This document shows positions 17,720 through 26,453 of a stretch of 42,747 nucleotides of DNA, one piece after another; position 1 is the stretch's first letter, and every line of letters starts with the position of its first letter. The stretch covers positions 1 to 42,747 of the forward strand of contig CAIMWH010000017.1 in assembly GCA_903845065.1 (NCBI GenBank), in the 5' to 3' direction. The notes beneath the pieces were generated by a model. The model was not told the DNA's origin, did no database searches, and saw only the letters and a program-made list of their open reading frames with translations. The stretch comes from an uncultured Rhodospirillales bacterium (GTDB taxonomy: Bacteria > Pseudomonadota > Alphaproteobacteria > Acetobacterales > Acetobacteraceae). A program made the position numbers and the translations under genes.

Positions 17720-18267
17720 TGGCCCACGGCATCGATGCGGCCTCCGCCGGCGGGCCCCCGCCGGCGGATATCCCCCGCCATGGCCTGCTCGGCACCCTGC
17801 AAACGGGGCTCACCGGGCTGAACAACGTGATGGCGGTGGCCTCGGCGCTGGCCATCGGTGCCGCCGGCCTCATCCTTACATGGGAGGTCATCGGCCGGTA
17901 TTTCCTCGCCATCGCGTCGGACTGGCAGGACGAGCTTTCCGCCATGCTGCTGATCGGCGCCACCTTCGCCTCCGCCGCCTGGACCCAGGCCCGGCGCGGC
18001 CATGTGGCGATCGATGCCCTGGCGCAAATCCTGCCGCCGGCGATCGACCGCGTTCGCCGCCGCCTGGCCGATCTCTGCGCCTGCGTGTTCTGCGCCTATT
18101 TCGCCTTCAAGAGCTTCCAGATGTTCTGGGAAGCCTGGGACGAGGGCCAGACCACCCCCTCCTCCTGGGGTTCACCGCTGTGGATCCCCTATGGCTGCAT
18201 GGCGATCGGCATGGCGCTGCTGGCATTGCAGCAGGCGTTGCAATTCGCGAAAGGCCGCCGGCCGTGA
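17719..18267 (+). CDS. dctQ: TRAP transporter small membrane subunit (DctQ)
   Basis: Integral membrane protein of 182 aa with four predicted helices (about residues 33-55, 70-90, 113-133 and 152-174). The segment ASDWQDELSAMLLIGATFASAAWTQ around helix 2 and the RRGHVAID that follows it are the usual DctQ landmarks. It joins the large subunit DctM in a Na+-driven TRAP permease. The start at 17719 shares a base with the dctP stop, and the GTGA at 18264-18267 couples it to dctM. The N-terminal 25 residues are Pro/Ala-rich and probably cytoplasmic. Confidence 0.9.
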   Translation: MAHGIDAASAGGPPPADIPRHGLLGTLQTGLTGLNNVMAVASALAIGAAGLILTWEVIGRYFLAIASDWQDELSAMLLIGATFASAAWTQARRGHVAIDALAQILPPAIDRVRRRLADLCACVFCAYFAFKSFQMFWEAWDEGQTTPSSWGSPLWIPYGCMAIGMALLALQQALQFAKGRRP

Positions 18268-19595
18268 GTACTCTGCAAATCGGCCTGCTCTATGGCGGCG
18301 CCACTGTGGCCGCGTTGTTCTCCGGCATCCCCATCGCCTTTGCCCTCGGCGGCGTCGCGGTGGTGTTCATGATGCTGTTCATGCCGGGGGCCTCGGTCGA
18401 TACCATCGCCCAGAATGTCTACGAGGAACTGGCCAGCATCACGCTGCTGACGATCCCGCTGTTCATCCTCAAGGGTGCGGCGATCGGCAAATCCCGCGCC
18501 GGCAAGGACTTGTATGACGCGCTGCACACCTGGTTGCACCGCATTCCGGGCGGGCTCGGCGTGGCGGTGGTGCTGGCGTGCGGATTGTTCGCCGCCATGG
18601 CGGGGTCGAGCCCGGCGACGTGTTCGGCGATTGGCTCGTCCGGCATTCCGGAAATGCGCAAGCGTGGCTATTCCCCGGGCTTCGCGGCCGGGCTGGTAGC
18701 GGCGGGCGGCACGTTGGGCATCCTGCTGCCGCCCTCGGTGGTGCTGATCCTTTACGCGGTGCGGGCCGAGCAGTCCCTCGGCCGGTTGTTCCTCGCCGGC
18801 ATCGGGCCGGGCATTCTGCTGGTGACGATGTTCTCGCTCTACGCCATGCTGCACTGGCGCACGGAGTATCGACGCGCGGCATCGCTTGGGGTCGCGAATG
18901 AGATTCTGCGCAAGGAAACCTTCACGCTTAACGAGAAATTTGCCGCCCTGCCGAGAGTGCTGCCGTTCCTGGTGCTGCTCACCGGCGTGATGTTCGCGCT
19001 CTACAGCGGCATCGCGACCCCCTCCGAAACCGCCGGACTCGGCGCCATCATGGCCCTGTTGCTCATCGCGGTGGTCTACGGCGCCTGGAGCCTGGCCGAT
19101 CTCAAGCCGATTTTCGCCGGCACGCTGGGCGAGAGCGGCATGCTGCTGATGATCATCGGCATGTCGCTGCTCTACAGCTACGTGATGAGCTACCTGCACA
19201 TCAGCCAGGGCGCGGCAGCCTGGATCGTCTCGCTGCACCTCTCCAAATGGCTGCTGCTGACCGCCATCCTGCTGATGGTGGTGGTGCTGGGGTTTTTCCT
19301 GCCGCCGGTCTCGATCATCCTGATGACCGCGCCGATCATCCTGCCCCCGTTGCGCGAGGCGGGGTTTGACCTGGTGTGGTTCGGCATCGTGATGGTGGTG
19401 GTGATGGAGATGGGGCTGATCCATCCGCCGGTGGGCCTCAACATCTTCGTGCTGAACCGCATCGCCCCCGATATCGGCCTCGGCGCCATCATCTGGGGCA
19501 CGCTGCCGTTCGTGGTGCTGATGGGTATCGCGGTGGTGATCCTGTCGGTGTTCCCGGCCATCGCGATGTGGCTGCCGAACTTGGTCTACGGGTAG
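18264..19595 (+). CDS. dctM: TRAP transporter large permease subunit (DctM)
   Basis: Membrane transporter of 443 aa with about 12 hydrophobic segments. Signature stretches are FSGIPIAFALGG, GLFAAMAGSSPATCSAIG, GTLGILLPPSVVLILY and MGLIHPPVGLNIF, which carry the Na+ and substrate sites in the ion-transporter superfamily. GTG 18264 overlaps the dctQ stop (GTGA). With DctP and DctQ it makes a complete TRAP system. The gene ends just before a lower-GC segment holding the HNH gene, and the hyuA-hyuB genes resume beyond it in the same direction, as if one catabolic operon had been interrupted. Confidence 0.92.
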   Translation: MSTLQIGLLYGGATVAALFSGIPIAFALGGVAVVFMMLFMPGASVDTIAQNVYEELASITLLTIPLFILKGAAIGKSRAGKDLYDALHTWLHRIPGGLGVAVVLACGLFAAMAGSSPATCSAIGSSGIPEMRKRGYSPGFAAGLVAAGGTLGILLPPSVVLILYAVRAEQSLGRLFLAGIGPGILLVTMFSLYAMLHWRTEYRRAASLGVANEILRKETFTLNEKFAALPRVLPFLVLLTGVMFALYSGIATPSETAGLGAIMALLLIAVVYGAWSLADLKPIFAGTLGESGMLLMIIGMSLLYSYVMSYLHISQGAAAWIVSLHLSKWLLLTAILLMVVVLGFFLPPVSIILMTAPIILPPLREAGFDLVWFGIVMVVVMEMGLIHPPVGLNIFVLNRIAPDIGLGAIIWGTLPFVVLMGIAVVILSVFPAIAMWLPNLVYG

Positions 19596-19596
19596 G

Positions 19597-19611
19597 GGGG
19601 TGGACCACCCC
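19597..19611 (+). terminator. Possible weak terminator after dctM
   Basis: GGGGTGG and CCACCCC arms around a single A, next to the dctM stop (TAG at 19593-19595), followed by a moderately T-rich stretch (ACGTTCGTTTG). The loop is too tight for all seven pairs to form, so the stem would have about five to six pairs. It may separate the TRAP genes from the HNH gene. Confidence 0.3.
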
Positions 19612-19670
19612 TACGTTCGTTTGCAAACATCGCGAGGGCGATCATTCAAATAACATGATGGAGGCATTCC

Positions 19671-20345
19671 ATGCCGTACGGAACTTTCTTTGCGACACTC
19701 GACTTTGTGGATCGAATTGTCCCAAGAAAGGGGCCAACGGACTCGCCGTTCCTGATAGAGGTGTTGAGCGGCCTCAAGAGAATCGCGGTAGTTCAAAGCG
19801 AAAATCCTTGGGTAACTATCGAAGCAACAGTGTCTGGAGGGGTTTGGATTTATTTTCAAAATTGCCGACGCTGGCTGTTAAATCCGACCCACCATTACTT
19901 GAGAGTCGAGACTGCCATTGGCCGGCCGACCGGTGAACATGATCTTAAATGCAATCTGAAACAAGGAGTTGAGAGCAAGTCTGTTGTCGATATGGAGAAT
20001 CCAAATTTTGACCAGTGGCGAGTTAGAGTGGGCGGTTTGCGGCTCGTTTGGGAGTTCATTGAAGCCTTGCCAAAGCCGACAGACGATACACACTCCGAAG
20101 TAGACAATTCACACCCTCGCTATTTCCCGGGGCTCGTGCGGGAGGCAGCTCTCGCCAAGTTCGAAAGCACCGGCAAATGGTGCGCGGGAGTGGCCCCTCA
20201 AAGGAAACGGCACAGGTTGCGGGCAAACGAACCGAGGGAATTCGATCACATTTTACCTCACTCCCGCGGTGGGGCTAGCACTCATCTAAACATCCAAATT
20301 CTCTGTGTCGAATGTAATCGCGTTAAGGGAGCTTCAGCGGGCTAG
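19671..20345 (+). CDS. Orphan HNH endonuclease-like protein with unknown N-terminal domain
   Basis: A 224-aa protein. The C-terminal 60 residues form an HNH module: FDHILPHSRGG (Asp192-His193), Asn207 in HLNIQ, and a C-x2-C knuckle with Asn-x2-Lys at 212-219 (LCVECNRVK). The first zinc knuckle is incomplete: only Cys171 (KWCAG) is present, with no second Cys nearby. The N-terminal 130 residues (WVTIEATVSGGVWIYF, GGLRLVWEFIEAL) match nothing I know and may bind a target. Base composition is clearly lower in GC than all flanking genes, and codon use is mixed, suggesting horizontal acquisition. A strong GGAGG sits 6 nt before ATG 19671. No methylase or other restriction partner is adjacent. Confidence 0.75.
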   Translation: MPYGTFFATLDFVDRIVPRKGPTDSPFLIEVLSGLKRIAVVQSENPWVTIEATVSGGVWIYFQNCRRWLLNPTHHYLRVETAIGRPTGEHDLKCNLKQGVESKSVVDMENPNFDQWRVRVGGLRLVWEFIEALPKPTDDTHSEVDNSHPRYFPGLVREAALAKFESTGKWCAGVAPQRKRHRLRANEPREFDHILPHSRGGASTHLNIQILCVECNRVKGASAG

Positions 20346-20478
20346 GATTGACCGTAATCGATTCGAATTAGTGATATTAAATGCGTAATTTTGCAGAGTT
20401 TGGGCCGCCTCACTCTTGCCTTGGCACGCCATGGGGGTTTGACTGCCGGCCGCACACGACGACTGGAACCGCGCACCC

Positions 20479-22557
20479 ATGGCCTCCGCCCGCCTCGCTG
20501 TCGATATCGGCGGCACGTTCACTGATCTTGCCCTCGAACATGCCGGCCACCGCACCACGCTGAAGGTGCTCACCACCCCCGCCAACCCAGAGCAGGGCGT
20601 CATCGCCGGCACCGAGGCGATCCTCAAGGCGGCCGGTCTCGCCCCGTCCGACATCGCCATTCTGCTGCACGGCACCACGCTGGCGACCAACGCCATCATC
20701 GAGCGCAAGGGTGCCCGCACCGCGCTGATCACCACCGACGGCTTCCGCGATGTGCTGGCGATGGGCAACGAGAGCCGCTACGACCAATACGACCTCAACA
20801 TCGTGCTGCCCGAGCCGCTGGTGCCGCGCTATCTGCGCTTGCCCGTCCCGGAGCGGCTTGATAACGAAGGCAAAATCCTCCTCCCGCTCGACGAGGCCGC
20901 TGTGCGTGCGCTGGTGCCCGCCCTGCAACGCGAGGGGGTGGAGAGCATCGCGGTCGGGCTGCTGCACAGCTTCGTCAACCCGGTGCATGAGCGCCGGGTG
21001 CGGGACATCCTGGCCGCCGCGCTGCCTGGCATCCCGGTTTCGCTGTCCTCGGACGTGTCGCCCGAAATGCGCGAGTGGGAGCGTTTCTCCACCACGGCGG
21101 CCAATGCTTATGTGCAGCCGCTGATGGCGCGTTACCTCACCCGCCTGGAAGCCGGCCTGCGCGAACGCGGGTTGGCGGCGCCGATCTTCCTGATGCTGTC
21201 CGGCGGCGGACTTACCACCATCGAGACCGCCTGCCGCTTTCCCATCCGCCTGGTCGAGTCGGGCCCTGCCGGTGGGGCCATCTTCTCCGCCCATATCGCG
21301 CGCGAATGCGGCCTGGACTCGGTGCTGTCGTTCGACATGGGGGGCACGACGGCGAAGATCTGCCTGATCGATGACTTCAAGCCGCAGACCGCCCGCACGT
21401 TCGAAGTTGCCCGCGTCGGCCGTTTCCGCAAGGGCTCCGGCCTGCCGCTGCGCATCCCGGTGATCGAGATGGTGGAAATCGGCGCCGGCGGCGGCTCGCT
21501 CGCCCATGTCGATGCCCTCGGCCGCATCGGGGTTGGCCCGGAGAGCGCGGGTGCCGATCCCGGACCTGCCTGCTACGGCCGCGGCGGCCGCCACCCGGCG
21601 GTGACCGATGCCAACCTCACCCTCGGCCGCTACGACCCGGCCCGCTTCGCCGGCGGCACCATGGCGCTCGATGCCGATGCAGCGCGGGATGCCCTGGCGC
21701 GCGACGTCGGGGCACCGCTCGCGCTGTCGGCCGACATGGCGGCGCTGGGGGTGGTGGAGATGGTGGACGAGAACATGTCCAACGCCGCCCGGGTGCATGC
21801 CATCGAGTCGGGCAAAAGCTACGCCGGGCGCACGCTGATCGCCTTCGGTGGCGGCGGACCCGTCCATGGCTGCCGCGTGGCCGAAAAAATAGGCATCGAT
21901 CGCGTGCTGGTGCCTTCGGGCGCCGGCGTCGGTAGCGCCATCGGATTCCTGCGCGCGCCGGTGGGTTACGAGGTGGTGCGCAGCCTCTACCAGCGCTTCC
22001 GCAGCTTCGATGTATCGGCCGTGAACGCGCTGCTGTCCGACATGTCACGCGAGGCGAGCGGCGTGGTGGCGCAGGGCAGTTTCAGCGCGCCCACCACCGA
22101 AACCCGCATCGCCTTCATGCGCTATGTCGGCCAGGGCCATGAAATCCCGGTGCCGCTCCCCGCCCGCGTGCTGACCGAGGCGGACGTGGCCGAGATCCGC
22201 GCCGCCTACGACACCGAATACAGCCGCTTCTTCGATCGCCCGGTGCCGGGTTCGGACGTCGAGATCATGAGCTACGCCGTGGTGGTCGCAACCATTCCCG
22301 CCGCCAGGACCGCGGTGCGCACCGCGGCCGGCGACGCCGCCACCACGCCGGTGCGCCACCAGCAGGTGCGTGACACCATCACCGGCGACGTGGCGCCCTG
22401 GGCGATCTATGACCGCGCCAGCCTCACCCCTGGCGCCCGCCTCAATGGCCCCGCCATCATCGCCGAGGACGAGACCTCCACCCTGGTGGGCTACGGATGG
22501 ACGGCCGAAATCAACGGCTTCGGCTATATCGAACTCAAGCGGGGAGCCCAGGCATGA
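20479..22557 (+). CDS. hyuA: Hydantoinase/oxoprolinase subunit A
   Basis: A 692-aa HyuA-type protein, ATP-dependent cyclic amidase subunit. The phosphate loop AVDIGGTFTDLA is at residues 7-18; also visible are HGTTLATNAIIERKG, SFDMGGTTAKIC, GAGGGSLAHVDALG and GADPGPACYGRGG. It shares all main motifs with the copy at 7282-9336 but the two are clearly divergent paralogues. ATG 20479 is the family-typical start. The ATGA at 22554-22557 couples it to hyuB. Substrate (5-oxoproline, hydantoin, N-methylhydantoin or acetophenone-like carboxylation) cannot be decided from sequence; the downstream N-acyl-D-amino-acid deacylase favours amide chemistry on amino acid derivatives. Confidence 0.9.
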   Translation: MASARLAVDIGGTFTDLALEHAGHRTTLKVLTTPANPEQGVIAGTEAILKAAGLAPSDIAILLHGTTLATNAIIERKGARTALITTDGFRDVLAMGNESRYDQYDLNIVLPEPLVPRYLRLPVPERLDNEGKILLPLDEAAVRALVPALQREGVESIAVGLLHSFVNPVHERRVRDILAAALPGIPVSLSSDVSPEMREWERFSTTAANAYVQPLMARYLTRLEAGLRERGLAAPIFLMLSGGGLTTIETACRFPIRLVESGPAGGAIFSAHIARECGLDSVLSFDMGGTTAKICLIDDFKPQTARTFEVARVGRFRKGSGLPLRIPVIEMVEIGAGGGSLAHVDALGRIGVGPESAGADPGPACYGRGGRHPAVTDANLTLGRYDPARFAGGTMALDADAARDALARDVGAPLALSADMAALGVVEMVDENMSNAARVHAIESGKSYAGRTLIAFGGGGPVHGCRVAEKIGIDRVLVPSGAGVGSAIGFLRAPVGYEVVRSLYQRFRSFDVSAVNALLSDMSREASGVVAQGSFSAPTTETRIAFMRYVGQGHEIPVPLPARVLTEADVAEIRAAYDTEYSRFFDRPVPGSDVEIMSYAVVVATIPAARTAVRTAAGDAATTPVRHQQVRDTITGDVAPWAIYDRASLTPGARLNGPAIIAEDETSTLVGYGWTAEINGFGYIELKRGAQA

Positions 22558-24278
22558 GCACCAACGCGGCCCTGGCCGGCATCCAGCGCCAGATCATGTG
22601 GAACCGCCTCATCGCCGTGGTGGAGGAGCAGGCGCAGGTGATGATCCGCACCGCCTTCTCCACCACCGTGCGCGAGGCCGGCGATTTGTCGGCCGGGATC
22701 TTCGACATGCACGGCCGGATGATGGCGCAGGCCGTCACCGGCACGCCCGGCCACGTCAACTCGATGATGGAAAGCGTCGGCCACTTCCTCAAGAAGTTCC
22801 CCGCCGCCACCATGAAGCCCGGCGACCACTACATCACCAACGACCCCTGGCTCGGCACCGGCCACCTGCATGACCTGACGGTGGTGACCCCTGCCTTCCG
22901 CGCCGGCAAGATCGTCGGCCTGTTCGCCAACACCGCCCACGTCATCGATATCGGCGGCCTTGGCATGGGGCCGGAGGGGCGCAGCGTGTTCGAGGAGGGG
23001 CTCTACATCCCCATCGTGAAGTGCTTCGACCAGGGGGTGCCGAACGAGACCTTCTTCGACTTCATCCGCTGGGGCTCCCGCCTGCCGGTGGAACTCGAGG
23101 GGGACGTCTATTCCCTGTGCGCCTGCAATGACGCCGCCGCCCATCGCCTGGTGGAGATGATGGACGAGTTCGCGATGGACAGCCTCGATCCGCTGGCCGA
23201 ATTCATTTTCGACAGCTCGCACCGCGCCACGGTGGCCGAGATCGCCAAGATCGGACGCGGCACCTTCGCGAGCGAAATCAGCTCCGACGGTTACGAGGAA
23301 CCGGTGACCCTGAAGGGCCGCATGACCATCCTCGATGATGCCATCGAGGTGGATTTCACCGGCACCTCCGGCCTGTCGCAGCGCGGCATCAATGTGCCCG
23401 CCGCCTATACGCGGGCCTATTCGTGCTTCGGCATCAAGGTGGTGGTGGCGCCCGAGATCCCCAACAACTGGGCCAGCCTGGCGCCGTTCCGCATGCACAT
23501 CCCGGACGGCACCATCCTCAATGCACCCAGGCCCTATCCGGTCTCGGTGCGTCATGTCATCGGCCATCTGCTGCCCGACCTGATGATGGGCTGCCTGCAC
23601 CAGATCGTGCCGGCCCGGGTGGCCGCCGAGGGTTCGTCCTGCCTGTGGAATCCGCCGTTGCGCGGTGGTTCCTCGGTGTCTGGCCAGGCGCGCGGCAACA
23701 AGCCGGTGATCGGCGATTTCGAGGTGATCACCTTCAATTCCGGTGGTACCGGCGCGCGGCCAACGCTCGATGGGCTCGATGCAACCGCGTTCCCCTCGGG
23801 CGTGCGCACCATGCCGGTGGAGGCGACCGAGAACGTTGCGCCCATCGTGATCTGGCGCAAGGAACTGCGCGAGGGCAGCGCGGGCGCCGGGCGCAGCCGG
23901 GGCGGGTTGGGCCAGACCATGGAGATCGCGACCAAGGGCGAGCTTGAATTCGCCGTCAACGCCACGTTCGACCGTATTGCCAATGCGCCGAAGGGTCGCG
24001 AGGGCGGCGGGCTCGGGGCCAATGGCGCGGTCACCCTGAAATCCGGCGAGAAGCTGCGTACCAAGGGCTATCAGGTGATCCCCAATGGCAACCGCCTGAT
24101 CCTGCAGATGCCCGGCGGCGGCGGCATGGGCGATCCGACCACCCGCGAACCGGCGAAGGTCGCGCGGGACGTGCGGGACGGCGTGGTGAGCCCCACCGAC
24201 GCGCGCGCGCTCTACAAAGTCGTTGTCTCCGACCTCGGCATCATCGACGACGCGGCCACCGCCGCTTTGAGGAACTAG
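22554..24278 (+). CDS. hyuB: Hydantoinase/oxoprolinase subunit B
   Basis: HyuB-type subunit of 574 aa, partner of the hyuA just upstream. Family landmarks are RLIAVVEEQAQVMIRTAFSTT with REAGDLSAGIFD, GTPGHVNSM, the metal-site region NDPWLGTGHLHDLTVVTP, FANTAHVIDIGG and the C-terminal MPGGGGMGDP. Length is usual. ATG 22554 overlaps the hyuA stop. Together they would form the ATP-dependent ring-opening enzyme. The N-acyl-D-amino-acid deacylase begins 4 bp after the stop, so all three are one transcript. Confidence 0.92.
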   Translation: MSTNAALAGIQRQIMWNRLIAVVEEQAQVMIRTAFSTTVREAGDLSAGIFDMHGRMMAQAVTGTPGHVNSMMESVGHFLKKFPAATMKPGDHYITNDPWLGTGHLHDLTVVTPAFRAGKIVGLFANTAHVIDIGGLGMGPEGRSVFEEGLYIPIVKCFDQGVPNETFFDFIRWGSRLPVELEGDVYSLCACNDAAAHRLVEMMDEFAMDSLDPLAEFIFDSSHRATVAEIAKIGRGTFASEISSDGYEEPVTLKGRMTILDDAIEVDFTGTSGLSQRGINVPAAYTRAYSCFGIKVVVAPEIPNNWASLAPFRMHIPDGTILNAPRPYPVSVRHVIGHLLPDLMMGCLHQIVPARVAAEGSSCLWNPPLRGGSSVSGQARGNKPVIGDFEVITFNSGGTGARPTLDGLDATAFPSGVRTMPVEATENVAPIVIWRKELREGSAGAGRSRGGLGQTMEIATKGELEFAVNATFDRIANAPKGREGGGLGANGAVTLKSGEKLRTKGYQVIPNGNRLILQMPGGGGMGDPTTREPAKVARDVRDGVVSPTDARALYKVVVSDLGIIDDAATAALRN

Positions 24279-24282
24279 CACC

Positions 24283-25743
24283 ATGGCTCTCCGCTGCGAC
24301 CTGATCATCCGCGACGCTACCATCATCGACGGCACCGGCGGTGCCCGCACGCGCGGCGATGTCGGCGTGACTGGCGATCGCATTGTCGCCGTCGGCGATC
24401 TCGGCGGCGCCTCGGCCGATCGCGAGGTGCTGGCCAACGGCAAGGTGCTGGCCCCCGGGTTCATCGATGCCCACACCCATGACGACCGGGCCGTGCTGTG
24501 CGGGCCGGAATGCATGACCTGCAAGATGTCGCAGGGCGTCACCACCGTGGTGGTCGGCAATTGCGGGATTTCGCTGTCGCCGATCCGCTTCAGCCCGAAA
24601 ACCCGCCCGCTGCCGCCGCTCGACCTGGTGTTCGCCGACGGCTGGGCGCGGTTTCCCGAGTTCGGGGACTACGCCGAGGAACTGCGCCGCGCCCCCGCCC
24701 CGGTCAACACCTACGCGCTGATCGGGCACATGACCCTGCGCGTCGAGGCGATGGAAGGGGACACCCAGCGCGAGGCGACCGATGCCGAGGCCGCGGCCAT
24801 GCAGGCCCGGCTGCGCGATGCGCTGGCCCAGGGTGCCTCGGGCTTCTCGACCGGTCTGTACTATCCGCCGAGCAAGTTCGCCCCGACCGAGGAGGTGATC
24901 GCGGTGGCCGAGGCGCTGCGCAACGCCGGGGGCATCTACGTCACCCACATGCGCGACGAGGGTGTCGGCGTGCTCGATTCCATCGAGGAGACGCTGAAGA
25001 TCGGCCGCGATACCGGTTCGCCGGTGGTGATCAGCCACCACAAATGCGCCATGCCGGAAAACTACGGCCGCTCCAATGAGACCCTGCCGGTGCTGGCGCG
25101 CAATGCGCTGACCCAGCGGGTGGCGTATGACGTGTACCCTTACGCCGCCGGCTCCACGGTACTGATGCTGCATGTGCTGCGCGATGACGTGAAGGTGCGC
25201 ATCACCTGGTCGGTGCCGCACCCCGAGCTTGCCGGCCGCTGGCTGCACGAGATCGCCGCCGAATGGGGGACGGATAACAAGGGTGCCGCCGAACGCCTGC
25301 TGCCGGCCGGGGCGATCTACTTCCAGATGGACGAGGCCGACGTGCAGCGCATCCTGGCGCATGACCTCAGCATGGTGGGCTCGGACGGCATCCCGCACGA
25401 TGCCTACCCGCACCCCCGCCTGTGGGGCACTTTCCCGCGCGTGCTCGGCCACTACGCGCGCGATCTTGGCTTGTTCAGCCTGGAGACCGCGGTGCACAAG
25501 ATGACCGGCCGCACCGCGGAGGTTTTCGGCATGGTGGATCGCGGCGTGATCCGCCCCGGCGCCTACGCCGACCTGGTGCTGTTCGATGCCGCCGCCATTC
25601 GGGACGCCGCGGATTTCGAGAACCCGACGCAGCCGGCCGAGGGGATATTGGAGACCTGGGTGAACGGCCAGACCGCCTTCGTCGGCGGCCAGGGAGCGAC
25701 GGAGGCGCGGGCGGGGCGGCTGGTGACACGCAACCGGGCGTAG
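24283..25743 (+). CDS. N-acyl-D-amino-acid deacylase (D-aminoacylase family)
   Basis: Zn-dependent amidohydrolase of 486 aa that releases D-amino acids (or D-Glu/D-Asp) from N-acyl forms. Active-site residues line up with Alcaligenes D-aminoacylase: His64 and His66 (IDAHTHDD), metal-bridging Cys94 (VVGNCGIS), His222 (VTHMRDEG), His252 (ISHHKC) and catalytic Asp368 (VGSDGIP). The C-terminal beta-sandwich ends with GAYADLVLFD and WVNGQTAFVGG. ATG 24283 is 4 bp after hyuB. Joined with hyuAB it suggests sequential hydrolysis: a cyclic amide opened by HyuAB, then deacylation. That order is an inference. Confidence 0.88.
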   Translation: MALRCDLIIRDATIIDGTGGARTRGDVGVTGDRIVAVGDLGGASADREVLANGKVLAPGFIDAHTHDDRAVLCGPECMTCKMSQGVTTVVVGNCGISLSPIRFSPKTRPLPPLDLVFADGWARFPEFGDYAEELRRAPAPVNTYALIGHMTLRVEAMEGDTQREATDAEAAAMQARLRDALAQGASGFSTGLYYPPSKFAPTEEVIAVAEALRNAGGIYVTHMRDEGVGVLDSIEETLKIGRDTGSPVVISHHKCAMPENYGRSNETLPVLARNALTQRVAYDVYPYAAGSTVLMLHVLRDDVKVRITWSVPHPELAGRWLHEIAAEWGTDNKGAAERLLPAGAIYFQMDEADVQRILAHDLSMVGSDGIPHDAYPHPRLWGTFPRVLGHYARDLGLFSLETAVHKMTGRTAEVFGMVDRGVIRPGAYADLVLFDAAAIRDAADFENPTQPAEGILETWVNGQTAFVGGQGATEARAGRLVTRNRA

Positions 25744-25798
25744 CAGCCCTGCGCCGGGGGCACTGGCGGGGATAGGTCACTCATGTTGCCATTCCCGC

Positions 25799-26395
25799 AT
25801 GCCCTTTCCGCTCCTGCCGTTCATTATTTTCGCCATCGCCGGCTCCGTCACCCCCGGGCCGAACGTGCTGATGGTTGCCGCTGGCGCCGCCAATAACGGG
25901 GTGCGGGCGACGATTCCGCACGTGCTCGGAATTTCCTGCGGGTTCTCGGTGATGATCCTGATCGTGGGCCTGGGACTGGCAGTGCCGATCGCCTCGTTCC
26001 CCGGCATCCAGGTGGGGATGCGCTGGGTTGGGGCGGCGTGGATCAGCTGGATCGGCTGGCAGATCGCCATTTCGCCGCCGCCGGGCGAGGGCAAGCGCCG
26101 GCCGCCGCTGCGGTTCTGGGGGGCCGCGATGTTCCAGTGGATCAACCCGAAGGCGTGGATGCTGGCGCTCGGCATGACCACCGCGTGGAGCAATCCGCTG
26201 GCGCCGCTGGCCGAGCAATATGCGCTGATGGCGCTGGTGTTCGCCGTGGTGGGCGTGCCGAGCAGCCTGGTGTGGGCGGTGCTGGGCGACCAGGCCGGGC
26301 GCTTCCTGCGCTCGCCGGTTCAGGTGCGGGTGTTCAACATCACCATGGCCATCCTGCTGGTCCTTTCGATGCTGCCGGTATTGCTGCCCGCCTGA
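25799..26395 (+). CDS. LysE/RhtB-family amino acid exporter (copy 1)
   Basis: Inner-membrane protein of 198 aa with about six hydrophobic segments and the family motif TPGPNVLMV near residue 18. The conserved FWGAAMFQWINPKAWM stretch precedes the C-terminal three helices. It lies 55 bp after the D-aminoacylase gene, same strand. Export of amino acids released by the upstream hydrolases is plausible. A second, only distantly similar family member follows at 26454. Confidence 0.88.
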   Translation: MPFPLLPFIIFAIAGSVTPGPNVLMVAAGAANNGVRATIPHVLGISCGFSVMILIVGLGLAVPIASFPGIQVGMRWVGAAWISWIGWQIAISPPPGEGKRRPPLRFWGAAMFQWINPKAWMLALGMTTAWSNPLAPLAEQYALMALVFAVVGVPSSLVWAVLGDQAGRFLRSPVQVRVFNITMAILLVLSMLPVLLPA

Positions 26396-26453
26396 GCGCG
26401 CAAATCCCGCGGCACTTTGCTACCCTGAGGGGCGTTAACAGGGAGACCCCCCG

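Noticed and set aside
19671-20345. HNH gene as part of a restriction-modification system
   Set aside because: No methyltransferase, specificity or helicase gene lies on either side; it is recorded as an orphan nuclease only.
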